A stretch of 7,132 nucleotides of DNA from Chloroflexota bacterium (GCA_021789355.1 JAJYJR010000298.1:1-7132); one strand, 5' to 3'; numbered from the stretch's first letter, positions 1 to 6,603 are shown. The notes: generated by a model from the letters alone, not told the origin. Numbers and translations: made by a program.

Positions 1-66
1 CGCCAGCAGCCCTTCGGTCACGCCCACGGGCTCGGTCCGGCCCAGGTCATCGTCCTGGGAGAACGT
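1..66 (-). other. Open frame downstream of ygfK, possible 5' part of next operon gene
   Basis: After the ygfK TAG stop (67-69), the same frame stays open to the window edge for 22 codons, reading TFSQDDDLGRTEPVGVTE and then GLLA. Nearly all third positions are G or C, as in the real genes here, and the other two minus-strand frames hit stops quickly. No ATG lies in this frame; the only usual starts are GTG codons at 25-27 and 19-21, and neither has a good Shine-Dalgarno sequence. It could be the start of the next operon gene, or a former continuation of YgfK cut off by the TAG. I do not recognise the product. Confidence 0.25.
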
Positions 67-3000
67 CTATGCCCCGCCGCCTTGAGGCGACGGATCGAGA
101 CGGCCGGCGGCCCGGACGGGCGCCGCCGGATCCCCGGCGGCGAGCGAGCCGCCGCGCGCGCTCACCCCGGGCAGGTGCGGACTGGACCGGGCCAGGCCGG
201 CCAGCAGCGTCGCCATCGTCGCGGCGGGCGCGAGCGAGCAGGCGACCCCGAAGGCCGCTGCCGCCGGGGTCGCCTCGAGGACCCCGAAGGTCTCCGGGTC
301 GAGCACCGCCCGGAATGCGGGACAGGCATAGCGGATCGTCTCGCCGACCTCGATGCGGTGGGTTTCCCCGTCGAACCGACCCTCCAGCTCCGTACCACCC
401 AGCAGCAGGAAGGCGTTTGAGGCCTGGGCTTCGAACGCCCCCCGATCCAGGTAGAGTCGCGGCTTGTCCCGGTAGGGGGCGCCTGAGGTCGGGCAGGCGG
501 TGACGCACGTCCCGCACTCGTTGCACAGGTCGGCGAGCACCGCGACCTGGTAGCGCTGCTCGACCGCGAAGGGGATTCCCCCGGCGCCCGCGAGGATTCC
601 GCCCGCGAGGGCGAGGGCGGGCAGGTCCGCCCGCCTCGGCTTCACCTCGTACGTGAGCAGGGCCATGTTGGGGCAGACGCCGACGCACAGGCTGCACAGC
701 TGGTCGCAGCGCAGGCAACGGGCCGCCTCGGCCTGCGCCTCCTCGGGCGTGTAGCCGAGCACCGTCTCCTCGAAGCCCGCGCGCCGATCGAGCGGCCGGC
801 TCTCGACGGGGACGCGGTACTGCCTACGGGCGCGCCGGATCGTCAGTTCCTGGGGGTCGATCAGGATCTCGGCAGGCGCGCGCCCGGCGTCATCGATGCC
901 GAACGCGCGGGCGATGGCCCGTGCGGCGCGCTTGCCGTCGGCCGCTGCCCGCACGATCGAGGCCGGGCCGTGGGCCGCGACGTCTCCGCCCGCGTAGACG
1001 CCCGGGATGGACGTCTCGAGCGTGTCGGCGTCGACCGCGAGATAGCCGCCGGGGGTCAGGGCGGGGAGCGCGCCGCCGAAGCAGTCGAGGGCCGCGTGCT
1101 GGCTGATGGCGAGAAGGAGCGTGTCGAGCCCGATCTCGAACTCGGACCCGGGCACATCGAACGGGGCCTTGCGGCCGGACGCGTCCCGCTCGCCACGGTA
1201 TTGGGTCCGCACGCAGACGACGCCGGCGAGCCGACCCTCGCGGACGCGAAGCGACACGGGCCTGGCGCGCTCGACGATCTCGATGCCCTCCTCGCGGAGC
1301 GCGCGGATCTCCTCGCGGTCGGCCGGCATCTGGTCGACGGTCCTTCGGTAGATGAGCGAGACGCCCGTCGCACCCATGCGGAGGGCCGAGCGGGCACAGT
1401 CCATCGCCGTGTCGCCGGCGCCGACGACCCCAACGCGCCGGCCGAGCGGCGCCGGGCGCCCCCGACGCACATCGCGCAGAAACGAGATGCCGTCGACGAT
1501 CCCCTCGGCGTCCTCGCCCGGCAGGCCGAGCCGCCGCCCGACCTGGGCGCCGATGGCCACGAAGATGGCCTCGAAGCCGGCGGCTCGGAGCCCCTCGATC
1601 GTGACGTCGACGCCGGCCCGCATCGAGTGGCGGATCTCCACCCCGAGGCGCTCCAGCTGCACGAGGTCCTGGTCGAGCTGCGCCTGGGGAAGCCGGTAGG
1701 CGGGGATCGCGCCGCCGACCATGCCACCGCTGTATGGCCGAGCCTCGAAGATCGTCACCTCGACGCCACGCCGGGCGAGGGCCTCGGCGGCGGCGAGCCC
1801 GGCCGGGCCGGCACCGATGATCGCTACGCGGCGGCCCGTCCGCGGCGCAGCCTCGCCGCTCGCCGCCGGGAGCGCGTGATCCATGATGAAGCGCTTGATC
1901 TGGCGGATGGCCAGCGGCTGGTCCAGGTGGCTCCGTACGCACGCGCCCTCGCACACGTGGTCGCAGACGCGGCCGAGGACGGCCGGGAGAGGATTGTCCT
2001 CGCGGACGATCCGGACGGCCTCCGCGACGTCGCCGCCCCGGACCGCCTCCATGTAGGCGGGCACCTGCTGGTCGAGGGGGCAGCTGTCGACGCACGGCGC
2101 TTCGATGCAGTCGAACCGCTCCAGCCGCCGGGTGGTCTTCGTCCGATCGGTCCGGAGCGACTCCTTGCGGTAACGCCAGTCCGAGCGGACCGCCTCCGCG
2201 TACCGGCGCAGGTTGAGGCGGGCCAGCGCCCTGACGGTCAGCTCGGCCGTGGCCGCGGAGCGGGACAGATCGAGGCCGCAGCCCGCCGCCCAGCCGCGCA
2301 CCGCATCGACGGCTCGCGTGTCGGGCCCGGCCGCCCGCAGCGCGTCGACCAGCGCGCCGCACTGGGCACCGGACAACTCGATCCCGCCGTCGAGCCGTGC
2401 GGACTCGCGCAGCAGCGGAACGAGCTCGGCCAGTCCTGGCCGCGCGATGGCCGACTTGCACACGTAATCGGCCGTGTCGAGCGCATGCACCTCGTCGAAC
2501 GCCGTGTCCACCTTCTCCATGTACTGGAGCAGCCGCAGGTAGCCGCCGGTCTTGAGCAGGTCCGAGGTGGCGGTCACCGTGCGCATGCCCGTGCGGAGGA
2601 GATCGGCCACGTTGAAGCAATCCGCACCACCGGCGAACGAAATCGGCAGCTCGCCGCGGAACTCCTCGGCAATCGCCGCCGCGAGGTTCGTCGTGACCGC
2701 GTGGAGCGCCCGTCCCGACAAGTACATCGTCCGATCGCGATCGAAGGCCGTCCGCCAGTTCTCGACCTCCAGCGTGTTCGACAGCTTGAGCCCGAACGTC
2801 CGGCCGTTCGCCGCCGCGACCGCGCGCAGACGACGGAACATCGGCACGGCGTCCGCCCAGGTGAGGTCGTGGCCGAACGCCTCGTCCGGGATCCGGACGT
2901 CGCGATAGCCGAGCTCGTCGTTCACGATGCGGCGCACGCGCTCGGCGCCGAGGAGGGTGGGGTTGCACTTGACGGAGGTGTGGAGACCCCGCTCCTGGAG

Positions 3001-3678
3001 CAGGTAGCGCGAAATCCGTTCGATCTCGCCCGGCGGGCAGCCGTGCATGGTCGAGAGGGTGATCGTGTCGGACAGCCGCGCGGGCAGGTCGATGTCGCGG
3101 ACCGCGGGCTCATGCCGGGCGACGATGTCGACGTAGGCCGGGAGCCAGGCCGAGGCGTCGCCCATCGCCTCGAGGTACCACTGCACGTTCGGCTGCAGGA
3201 TCCCCGCGTAGTCGTAGCCCACGCTCATGTTGAACAGCACGCCAGGCCGCTCGCCCGGCCAGCCGAACCGCCGGTGGAGGGCATGGATGAGGACCCAGGC
3301 GCGCAGGTACTCGTCGAACGACTGGCGGACCCGGAGCTCCTGCGACCACTCGACGTTGTAGCCTTCGTCCTCGACGTCGATGCAGGGCTTGTGAACCTCG
3401 ATCTCGTCGAGCGTCTGCACGGTCTTGAGCTCGATGACCCGGGCTCCCACGAGCCAGGCCGCGACGATGTTCTGGGCGAGCTGCGTGTGCGGGCCGGCGG
3501 CCACCCCGAACGGCGTGTCGAGCTCGACGCCCTGCTGCTGGAGCCGGTACCTCTGGTCGCGACGCGGGACGAAGAACGCGCGCCGGGGGATGTTGAATAG
3601 CGCGTCCTTCCGGTCCAGCTCGGTGAAGACCCACTCGGTCAGCTGCTCCATCGAGATTGGGCGGAAGCCGTCGGCCAT
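67..3678 (-). CDS. ygfK: YgfK-type FMN/FAD/iron-sulfur oxidoreductase (putative selenate reductase subunit YgfK)
   Basis: 1203-residue cytoplasmic flavoprotein; no signal peptide is seen. Residues about 1-400 form a dihydroorotate/dihydropyrimidine dehydrogenase-like FMN barrel, with motifs AAGPHTQLAQNI (60-71), ELKTVQ (83-88) and STMHGCPP (209-216, Cys214). Residues about 505-605 are a GltD-like iron-sulfur domain with Cys524, 529, 533, 572, 576 and 580. An FAD domain has GAGPAG (622-627) and a late AGGD (896-899); an NAD(P)H domain has GAGDTA (753-758). Two 4Fe-4S motifs follow: C991-x3-C-x2-C-x3-CP and C1052-x2-C-x2-C-x3-CP. These parts resemble dihydropyrimidine dehydrogenase in a different order, so NAD(P)H-FAD-FeS-FMN electron transfer is likely. 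The family is named for selenate reduction, but its substrate is unsettled; genetic work links it to anaerobic purine/urate use. The start has GGGAGGG six bases upstream. It lies 54 bases after ssnA and is probably cotranscribed. E. coli YgfK is about 1030 residues (from memory), so this one is longer; its last 35-40 residues are low complexity and look non-homologous. Confidence 0.93.
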   Translation of the reverse strand: MADGFRPISMEQLTEWVFTELDRKDALFNIPRRAFFVPRRDQRYRLQQQGVELDTPFGVAAGPHTQLAQNIVAAWLVGARVIELKTVQTLDEIEVHKPCIDVEDEGYNVEWSQELRVRQSFDEYLRAWVLIHALHRRFGWPGERPGVLFNMSVGYDYAGILQPNVQWYLEAMGDASAWLPAYVDIVARHEPAVRDIDLPARLSDTITLSTMHGCPPGEIERISRYLLQERGLHTSVKCNPTLLGAERVRRIVNDELGYRDVRIPDEAFGHDLTWADAVPMFRRLRAVAAANGRTFGLKLSNTLEVENWRTAFDRDRTMYLSGRALHAVTTNLAAAIAEEFRGELPISFAGGADCFNVADLLRTGMRTVTATSDLLKTGGYLRLLQYMEKVDTAFDEVHALDTADYVCKSAIARPGLAELVPLLRESARLDGGIELSGAQCGALVDALRAAGPDTRAVDAVRGWAAGCGLDLSRSAATAELTVRALARLNLRRYAEAVRSDWRYRKESLRTDRTKTTRRLERFDCIEAPCVDSCPLDQQVPAYMEAVRGGDVAEAVRIVREDNPLPAVLGRVCDHVCEGACVRSHLDQPLAIRQIKRFIMDHALPAASGEAAPRTGRRVAIIGAGPAGLAAAEALARRGVEVTIFEARPYSGGMVGGAIPAYRLPQAQLDQDLVQLERLGVEIRHSMRAGVDVTIEGLRAAGFEAIFVAIGAQVGRRLGLPGEDAEGIVDGISFLRDVRRGRPAPLGRRVGVVGAGDTAMDCARSALRMGATGVSLIYRRTVDQMPADREEIRALREEGIEIVERARPVSLRVREGRLAGVVCVRTQYRGERDASGRKAPFDVPGSEFEIGLDTLLLAISQHAALDCFGGALPALTPGGYLAVDADTLETSIPGVYAGGDVAAHGPASIVRAAADGKRAARAIARAFGIDDAGRAPAEILIDPQELTIRRARRQYRVPVESRPLDRRAGFEETVLGYTPEEAQAEAARCLRCDQLCSLCVGVCPNMALLTYEVKPRRADLPALALAGGILAGAGGIPFAVEQRYQVAVLADLCNECGTCVTACPTSGAPYRDKPRLYLDRGAFEAQASNAFLLLGGTELEGRFDGETHRIEVGETIRYACPAFRAVLDPETFGVLEATPAAAAFGVACSLAPAATMATLLAGLARSSPHLPGVSARGGSLAAGDPAAPVRAAGRLDPSPQGGGA

Positions 3679-3683
3679 CTGGT

Positions 3684-3690
3684 CCCTCCC
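3684..3690 (-). promoter_or_regulatory. Shine-Dalgarno sequence of ygfK
   Basis: GGGAGGG on the minus strand, five to six bases before the ATG at 3676-3678. It fixes the ygfK start and shows independent translation initiation within the 54-base ssnA-ygfK gap. Confidence 0.7.
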
Positions 3691-3732
3691 GTGGTCTTCG
3701 CAGCCGGTCAGGTCGCCACTCGGGCGGTGCCT

Positions 3733-4767
3733 TCAGAGGCGGGCATGGAGACGGGCCGCCTGCTCCCGGGCCCTCGCCCGGATCTCGGCGGCGTCAACGC
3801 GGGTCGGCCGCCCATCCTCCCATACCACGGCCCCCCCGACCTCGACCCGGAGGGGGCGGACCCCGGGGGTGAAGGCAAGGTGCCAGGGGTCCATCGGGTC
3901 ATAGGACCAGGTGACCCGGTCGTCCCGCGCCTCCGGCACGACGTCCCAGCCTGTCCCCAACCAGCCCCAGGCCGCCGCCGGCGAGGCCGTCACGTCGACG
4001 GATCGCTGGAGCGCATAGGCCAGCCGGAACGTCTCGATCATGTCCGCGCCGATGCCGTCGGTGCCGAGCGCCACCGGGTTCGTGAACCGGGCCGGACGGG
4101 CGTAGCCGACCGCGTTGTTGAGATTGGAGAACGGGTTGTGGAGGATCGTCCCGGCGAGGCCGTGGTCGGTGGGCAGGTGGACGCCGTGCGCAAGGAGCCA
4201 GCGATCGTTGGCGTGGCGGCGGAGCCGACCGGGCGCCGCCGCATCCTCCGGCCCCTCGCAGACGTGGACGTGCACGCCGACGCCGTATTCGTTCGCCAGA
4301 GCCGCCGCCGACTCCAGCGTCCCGTCGCCGCACGTGAACGCCGCGTGGATGCCCACGAGGCCTCGCCCGCCCCCCGCCAGGAACCGCCGGTTCTCCGCGA
4401 GGCCGCGCATCGCCCCGTCCGGCCCGTGTCGCTCGGTGACCCCGTACGCGCACACGACCCGAACGCCGACCTCGGCGCAGGCGTCCGCGATGACCGAGAG
4501 CGAGCCCTCGATGGCGTTGGGCGATTCGTGGTGATCGACGATCGCGGTGGTGCCCGCCTCGAGTGCCTCGAGGGCCGCGAGCCTGGCCGACCAGGCGATC
4601 ATCTCGAGGTCGAGGGCGCAGTCGAGCCGCCACCAGATCTGCTCGAGGATCTCCCGGAAGGTGTGGGGCGTCATCGGCGGCGGCGGCATTCCCCGGGCGA
4701 GCGCCGAGTAGATGTGGTGGTGTGCGCACACCAGGCCCGGCGTGACGCGGGCAGCCGGATCAGCCAT
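3733..4767 (-). CDS. ssnA: SsnA-like aminohydrolase (amidohydrolase superfamily), compact or N-terminally truncated
   Basis: 344-residue metal-dependent hydrolase of the cytosine deaminase/chlorohydrolase (COG0402) type, most like SsnA, the usual YgfK partner. The expected metal ligands are present: HxH in CAHHHIYS (His16, His18), His166 in VHVHVCEG, His194 in LLAHGVHL and Asp237 in ALGTDGIG. IVDHHESPN (86-94) and HNPFSNLNNAVGY (210-222) are SsnA-like. Family members are about 440 residues. This one starts only eight residues before the VTPGLVCAHHH strand, so the N-terminal half of the usual beta-sandwich (about 60 residues) is absent, and the stretches between H168 and H194 and after Asp237 are also short. 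The C-terminal sandwich part is present. The start chosen is the ATG at 4765-4767, with AGGGGAG (4778-4784) ten bases upstream; the frame is open further 5' to about 5199 but that sequence is unlike the family. It is the first gene of the operon with ygfK. The substrate is unknown; deamination or ring opening of a purine-derived heterocycle is inferred from context. Confidence 0.85.
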   Translation of the reverse strand: MADPAARVTPGLVCAHHHIYSALARGMPPPPMTPHTFREILEQIWWRLDCALDLEMIAWSARLAALEALEAGTTAIVDHHESPNAIEGSLSVIADACAEVGVRVVCAYGVTERHGPDGAMRGLAENRRFLAGGGRGLVGIHAAFTCGDGTLESAAALANEYGVGVHVHVCEGPEDAAAPGRLRRHANDRWLLAHGVHLPTDHGLAGTILHNPFSNLNNAVGYARPARFTNPVALGTDGIGADMIETFRLAYALQRSVDVTASPAAAWGWLGTGWDVVPEARDDRVTWSYDPMDPWHLAFTPGVRPLRVEVGGAVVWEDGRPTRVDAAEIRARAREQAARLHARL

Positions 4768-4864
4768 GACGCCAACGCTCCCCTGTTCCCTTCCGGGCCC
4801 GACTTCCCGCCCCGGAGCGAGCGGGGCGTCTCCACGCGCTCGTGCCCGCCCGTCGCGGCCGGAG

Positions 4865-4880
4865 TGCCGCGACCGCGGCA
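4865..4880. promoter_or_regulatory. 16-base near-perfect palindrome, possible operator upstream of ssnA
   Basis: TGCCGCG and CGCGGCA are perfect 7-base inverted arms separated by AC. The site lies about 98 bases upstream of the ssnA start, in the only non-coding space that could hold the ssnA-ygfK promoter. Size and symmetry suit a dimeric repressor site, but G+C-rich sequence produces such palindromes by chance and no regulator gene is in the window. Confidence 0.25.
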
Positions 4881-4976
4881 GGGACGGACCGCGCCGAGGG
4901 CGCCGGACCAGCCGGCGCCGGTCATCGGACCTTGCGAGTCTTGTCGCACGGCCGGCGACGGGGCCCAAGTGCCATT

Positions 4977-4995
4977 GCGCCCCTTGTGGGGGCGC
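4977..4995. repeat. G+C-rich hairpin
   Basis: GCGCCCC (4977-4983) pairs perfectly with GGGGCGC (4989-4995) around a five-base TTGTG loop. No T-run follows on either strand, so it is not a standard intrinsic terminator. It could be a structural relic of whatever lies in the gap. Confidence 0.4.
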
Positions 4996-5089
4996 CCGCC
5001 GGCCGCCGCACGAACGTGGCGTCAGGCCCGGGACCTGGCGGCCGCTGGTCGCCGCTGCCCGGAGCGTCCAGTCCCCCGGACAGGGACGG

Positions 5090-5541
5090 ATGGCCGTCTT
5101 CGGGGACCCCACGGGCGCCTTCATCTCCGCCTGGCAGCCGGGTGCCATGGCCGGGTTCGAGGCGACAGGGCCGGATGCGTTCGTCTGGGTGGAGCTCAAC
5201 GCACGGGAGGCCGATCGGGCGATCGCGTTCTATCAAGCCGTGTTCGGCTGGACCGCGAAATCCAACGACATGGGGGTGGGCAACCCGCCGTACATCGAGT
5301 TCCAGCTCGACGGCGAGAGCATCGCCGGCGGCATGGAGATGATGCCAACGGTGCCCGCGGAGGTCCCGAGCTACTGGATCGCCTACTTCGGCGTGCGCGA
5401 CGTGGACGCCGCCTTCGCCAAGGCCGTCGAGCTGGGGCACGCGAACTCGTCGCCCCAATGAACTTCCCCGGCGGCCGTTTCGCTGTTGTCGCGGATCCGC
5501 AGGGCGCGGCCTTCGGGCTGCTGAGCCTGCCGTCGCAGTAG
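5090..5541 (+). pseudogene. VOC-family (glyoxalase/bleomycin resistance fold) protein, 5'-truncated and frameshifted
   Basis: The frame from the ATG at 5090 reads MAVFGDPTGAFISAWQP, then a complete VOC domain beginning FVWVELNAREADRAIAFYQ with the AVFGWT motif. It stops at TGA 5459-5461 after GHANSSPQ. One frame over, the domain finishes properly from 5438 onward with ARELVAPMNFPGGRFAVV then ADPQGAAFGLLSLPSQ and TAG 5539-5541. Adding one G to the GGGG run at 5434-5437 restores a 150-residue protein. The opening GRMAVFGDPTGAF repeats the GRFAVVADPQGAAF end of the second domain. The parent was therefore a two-domain VOC protein of the kind common in high-GC bacteria, of which only the last strand of domain 1 remains; PGQGR just before the ATG is also part of it. 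VOC proteins are metal-dependent enzymes or ligand binders; no specific substrate can be assigned. The frameshift may be real or a homopolymer sequencing error. The truncation is unlikely to be a single-base error. Confidence 0.8.
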
Positions 5542-5719
5542 GTTCGGCCACGGCGGACTCCGGATGTGCGCAACGCGCTGGCGTGTCGAGAGGCGGACGA
5601 CTTGCTCAGCGCCGTCCCCAGACCCTGCCGGTCGGCCGGGCAATGCGGGAAGAGAGGACGTCGAGATCGCGGCGGTGAGCGCGTCCCGGGGTGGGGTCGC
5701 CCGTGACCCGACCGAAGGG

Positions 5720-5917
5720 CTATGCCGGGTCGGACGCCGGCTGCGCACGTCCCGGCCCGAAGCCCATGACGAACAGGCCCATTGCGCTCATGAACAGGCC
5801 GAGCCCGACCGCCGTCAGGTAAAGCGCCTGCCCCTGGTCGGGGAAGAAGCCCAGCACCACGAGGGTGGAATGGCTGGCGAGGAAGGATTCGAACCTGGTG
5901 GGCGGGAGCCGCCCAGA
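5720..5917 (-). pseudogene. C-terminal remnant of a small membrane protein
   Basis: This minus-strand frame runs from the vapC stop to TAG 5720-5722. From a GTG at 5858-5860 it reads VVLGFFPDQGQALYLTAVG then LGLFMSAMGLFVMGFGPGR and a short hydrophilic tail (46 residues). The stretch ALYLTAVGLGLFMSAMGLFV is a clear transmembrane helix, and STLVVLGFF looks like the end of another. No ATG with a ribosome binding site precedes it, and the codons upstream of about 5863 run through the tRNA-like sequence, so the gene seems to have lost its 5' end at that junction. I do not recognise the family. A real short protein starting at GTG 5860 cannot be excluded. The 178 bases from here to the VOC stop (5542-5719) show nothing identifiable. 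Confidence 0.45.
5871..5915 (-). other. tRNA 3'-half-like sequence (variable arm, T-arm, acceptor strand, CCA); possible att remnant
   Basis: Read on the minus strand: a 7-bp hairpin TGGGCGG-CTC-CCGCCCA (5899-5915), then CCAGG-TTCGAAT-CCTTC (5882-5898) with the invariant T-loop and its GG/CC flanks. A 7-base acceptor-like CTCGCCA (5875-5881), G (5874) and CCA (5871-5873) follow at exactly tRNA spacing. A hairpin directly before a T-arm, plus G73, is the layout of a class II tRNA such as Ser (or Sec). Only three of five T-stem pairs form. The 5' half (TGGCGAG, D-arm, anticodon arm) is absent, because vapC coding sequence lies there. The plus strand reads GEEGFEP, a peptide typical of spurious ORFs antisense to tRNA genes. 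Likely a 3' tRNA fragment left by site-specific integration or rearrangement, not a working tRNA. Confidence 0.5.
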
Positions 5918-6319
5918 TCACGCTCCCTCCACGGTCAGTCCCATCGCGCGCGCGGCGTCGGCCTGGCGGCGGTCGAAGGTCAGCATCACCAGCGGCCGGG
6001 GTAGGCGGTCGGCCGCGGCGAGGTGCAGGGCGTCGAGCGTCCGGATCTCGTACTGGCAGCCGAGCTCGGCGGCTCGCTCGAGGCAGGCCGGGTCGATCGG
6101 CACCACGTGACAGCGCTCCCAGTCGTCGCGAAGGCTCGCCGTCGCCGTCGTGTCCTCCCCGGCACCGAAACCCAGGCGGCAGAGGGTGATCTCCGCTTCG
6201 GTTCGAGCCAGCGCAGAGACCACCCACTCGGGGTCTTCACTCATCCGCCGGATGACCAGCGTCGTGCCGTCTTCGTCGACATACCGCTTGATGAGCGCCG
6301 AGGTGTCGAGGAACAGCAT
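5918..6319 (-). CDS. vapC: VapC-family PIN-domain toxin ribonuclease
   Basis: 133-residue protein, the normal VapC length. It begins MLFLDTSALIKRYVDE, the canonical PIN start with catalytic Asp5. It continues with Glu41 in ALARTEAEITL (Glu43 is the alternative), Asp96 in TLDALHLAAAD and Asp116 in LTFDRRQADAARAMGL, so the acidic metal-binding set is complete. PIN toxins of this class cut RNA (often tRNA or rRNA) with Mg2+ or Mn2+ and stop translation until neutralised by the paired antitoxin. The ATG (6317-6319) shares its A with the antitoxin TGA (TGATG), giving translational coupling; an independent ribosome binding site is weak. The stop abuts the tRNA-like sequence. The gene looks intact. 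Family assignment is confident; the cellular RNA target cannot be read from sequence. Confidence 0.9.
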   Translation of the reverse strand: MLFLDTSALIKRYVDEDGTTLVIRRMSEDPEWVVSALARTEAEITLCRLGFGAGEDTTATASLRDDWERCHVVPIDPACLERAAELGCQYEIRTLDALHLAAADRLPRPLVMLTFDRRQADAARAMGLTVEGA

Positions 6320-6597
6320 CAGCGCTCGCGCAGTCCGATGAGAACGTCCGCGCTCGATCGCCCCGACGGAGCGGGCGCCGGGTTCGGCGGAGACGGAGGC
6401 GTACGGACGGGGGCAGCCACCACGGCACCCGTCGCGATCAGCTCGTCGAGGCTGGCCGCCCGGCCCGCGGCGCTGACCGGCCCGATCTCCGCCGCCGGTA
6501 CGCCATCGACCGTGATGATCAATCGCTCGCCCGCGCGCGCTCGCCGCACCACTCGGCTCGCCTGGTTCCGGAGCTCCCGGACCGGTATCCGCTGCAT
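6319..6597 (-). CDS. vapB: Phd/YefM-type antitoxin paired with VapC
   Basis: 92 residues, starting MQRIPVRELRNQASRVVRRA, the classic Phd/YefM DNA-binding N-terminus, then GERLIITVDGVPAAEIGPV. A proline-rich linker (about 63-78) leads to a toxin-binding tail ending SSADVLIGLRER. It should neutralise VapC by occupying the active site and repress its own promoter as a VapBC complex. The start at 6595-6597 is preferred because homology begins at MQRIPVREL; an in-frame ATG at 6613-6615 adds only MCYSAP. There is no Shine-Dalgarno, but TACAGT ends six bases before the preferred ATG, suggesting a leaderless mRNA. Its stop overlaps the vapC start by one base. Confidence 0.87.
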   Translation of the reverse strand: MQRIPVRELRNQASRVVRRARAGERLIITVDGVPAAEIGPVSAAGRAASLDELIATGAVVAAPVRTPPSPPNPAPAPSGRSSADVLIGLRER

Positions 6598-6603
6598 CGG
6601 CGC

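Larger units (their letters stand above)
4768..5089. other. Gene-free gap between two 5'-truncated genes
   Basis: About 320 bases between the divergent ssnA and VOC remnants. I translated the minus strand in three frames looking for the missing SsnA N-terminus (an early glycine-rich strand ending in a G-x-L/V-V-x-PGL motif) and the plus strand for the missing VOC domain 1 (W-x-L...A..FY..VFGW). Neither appears, apart from PGQGR directly before the VOC ATG (5075-5089), which belongs to VOC domain 1. No convincing -35/-10 pair is visible for the ssnA-ygfK operon. The gap holds a 16-base near-palindrome and a G+C-rich hairpin, listed separately. Confidence 0.6.

Noticed and set aside
890..2968. 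692-residue minus-strand open frame inside ygfK
   Set aside because: Shifted-frame translation of ygfK, extremely arginine- and proline-rich, with no recognisable motif.
970..3600. 876-residue plus-strand open frame opposite ygfK
   Set aside because: It is the mirror of a G+C-rich gene: composition is arginine/aspartate/valine-rich with no domain motifs, while the minus frame holds all cofactor-binding motifs.
4768..5199. N-terminal extension of ssnA to give 488 residues
   Set aside because: The added 144 residues are arginine/glycine/proline-rich, unlike any amidohydrolase N-terminus, and run antisense to the VOC gene.
5459..5461. TGA in the VOC gene read as selenocysteine
   Set aside because: The family sequence continues in a different frame from before this codon, so a frameshift explains the break better. 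No SECIS-like hairpin was sought further.
3691..5541. 616-residue plus-strand open frame
   Set aside because: Most of it is antisense to ssnA. Only its last 30 or so codons are real, as the frameshifted end of the VOC gene.
5708..5733. CCGACC/GGTCGG inverted repeat at the convergent gene ends
   Set aside because: Six base pairs, a long loop and no T-run, so it does not support a terminator call.
5871..5990. A complete tRNA gene on the minus strand
   Set aside because: The required 5' acceptor strand TGGCGAG, D-arm and anticodon arm are missing; vapC coding sequence occupies that space and the T-stem has two mismatches.
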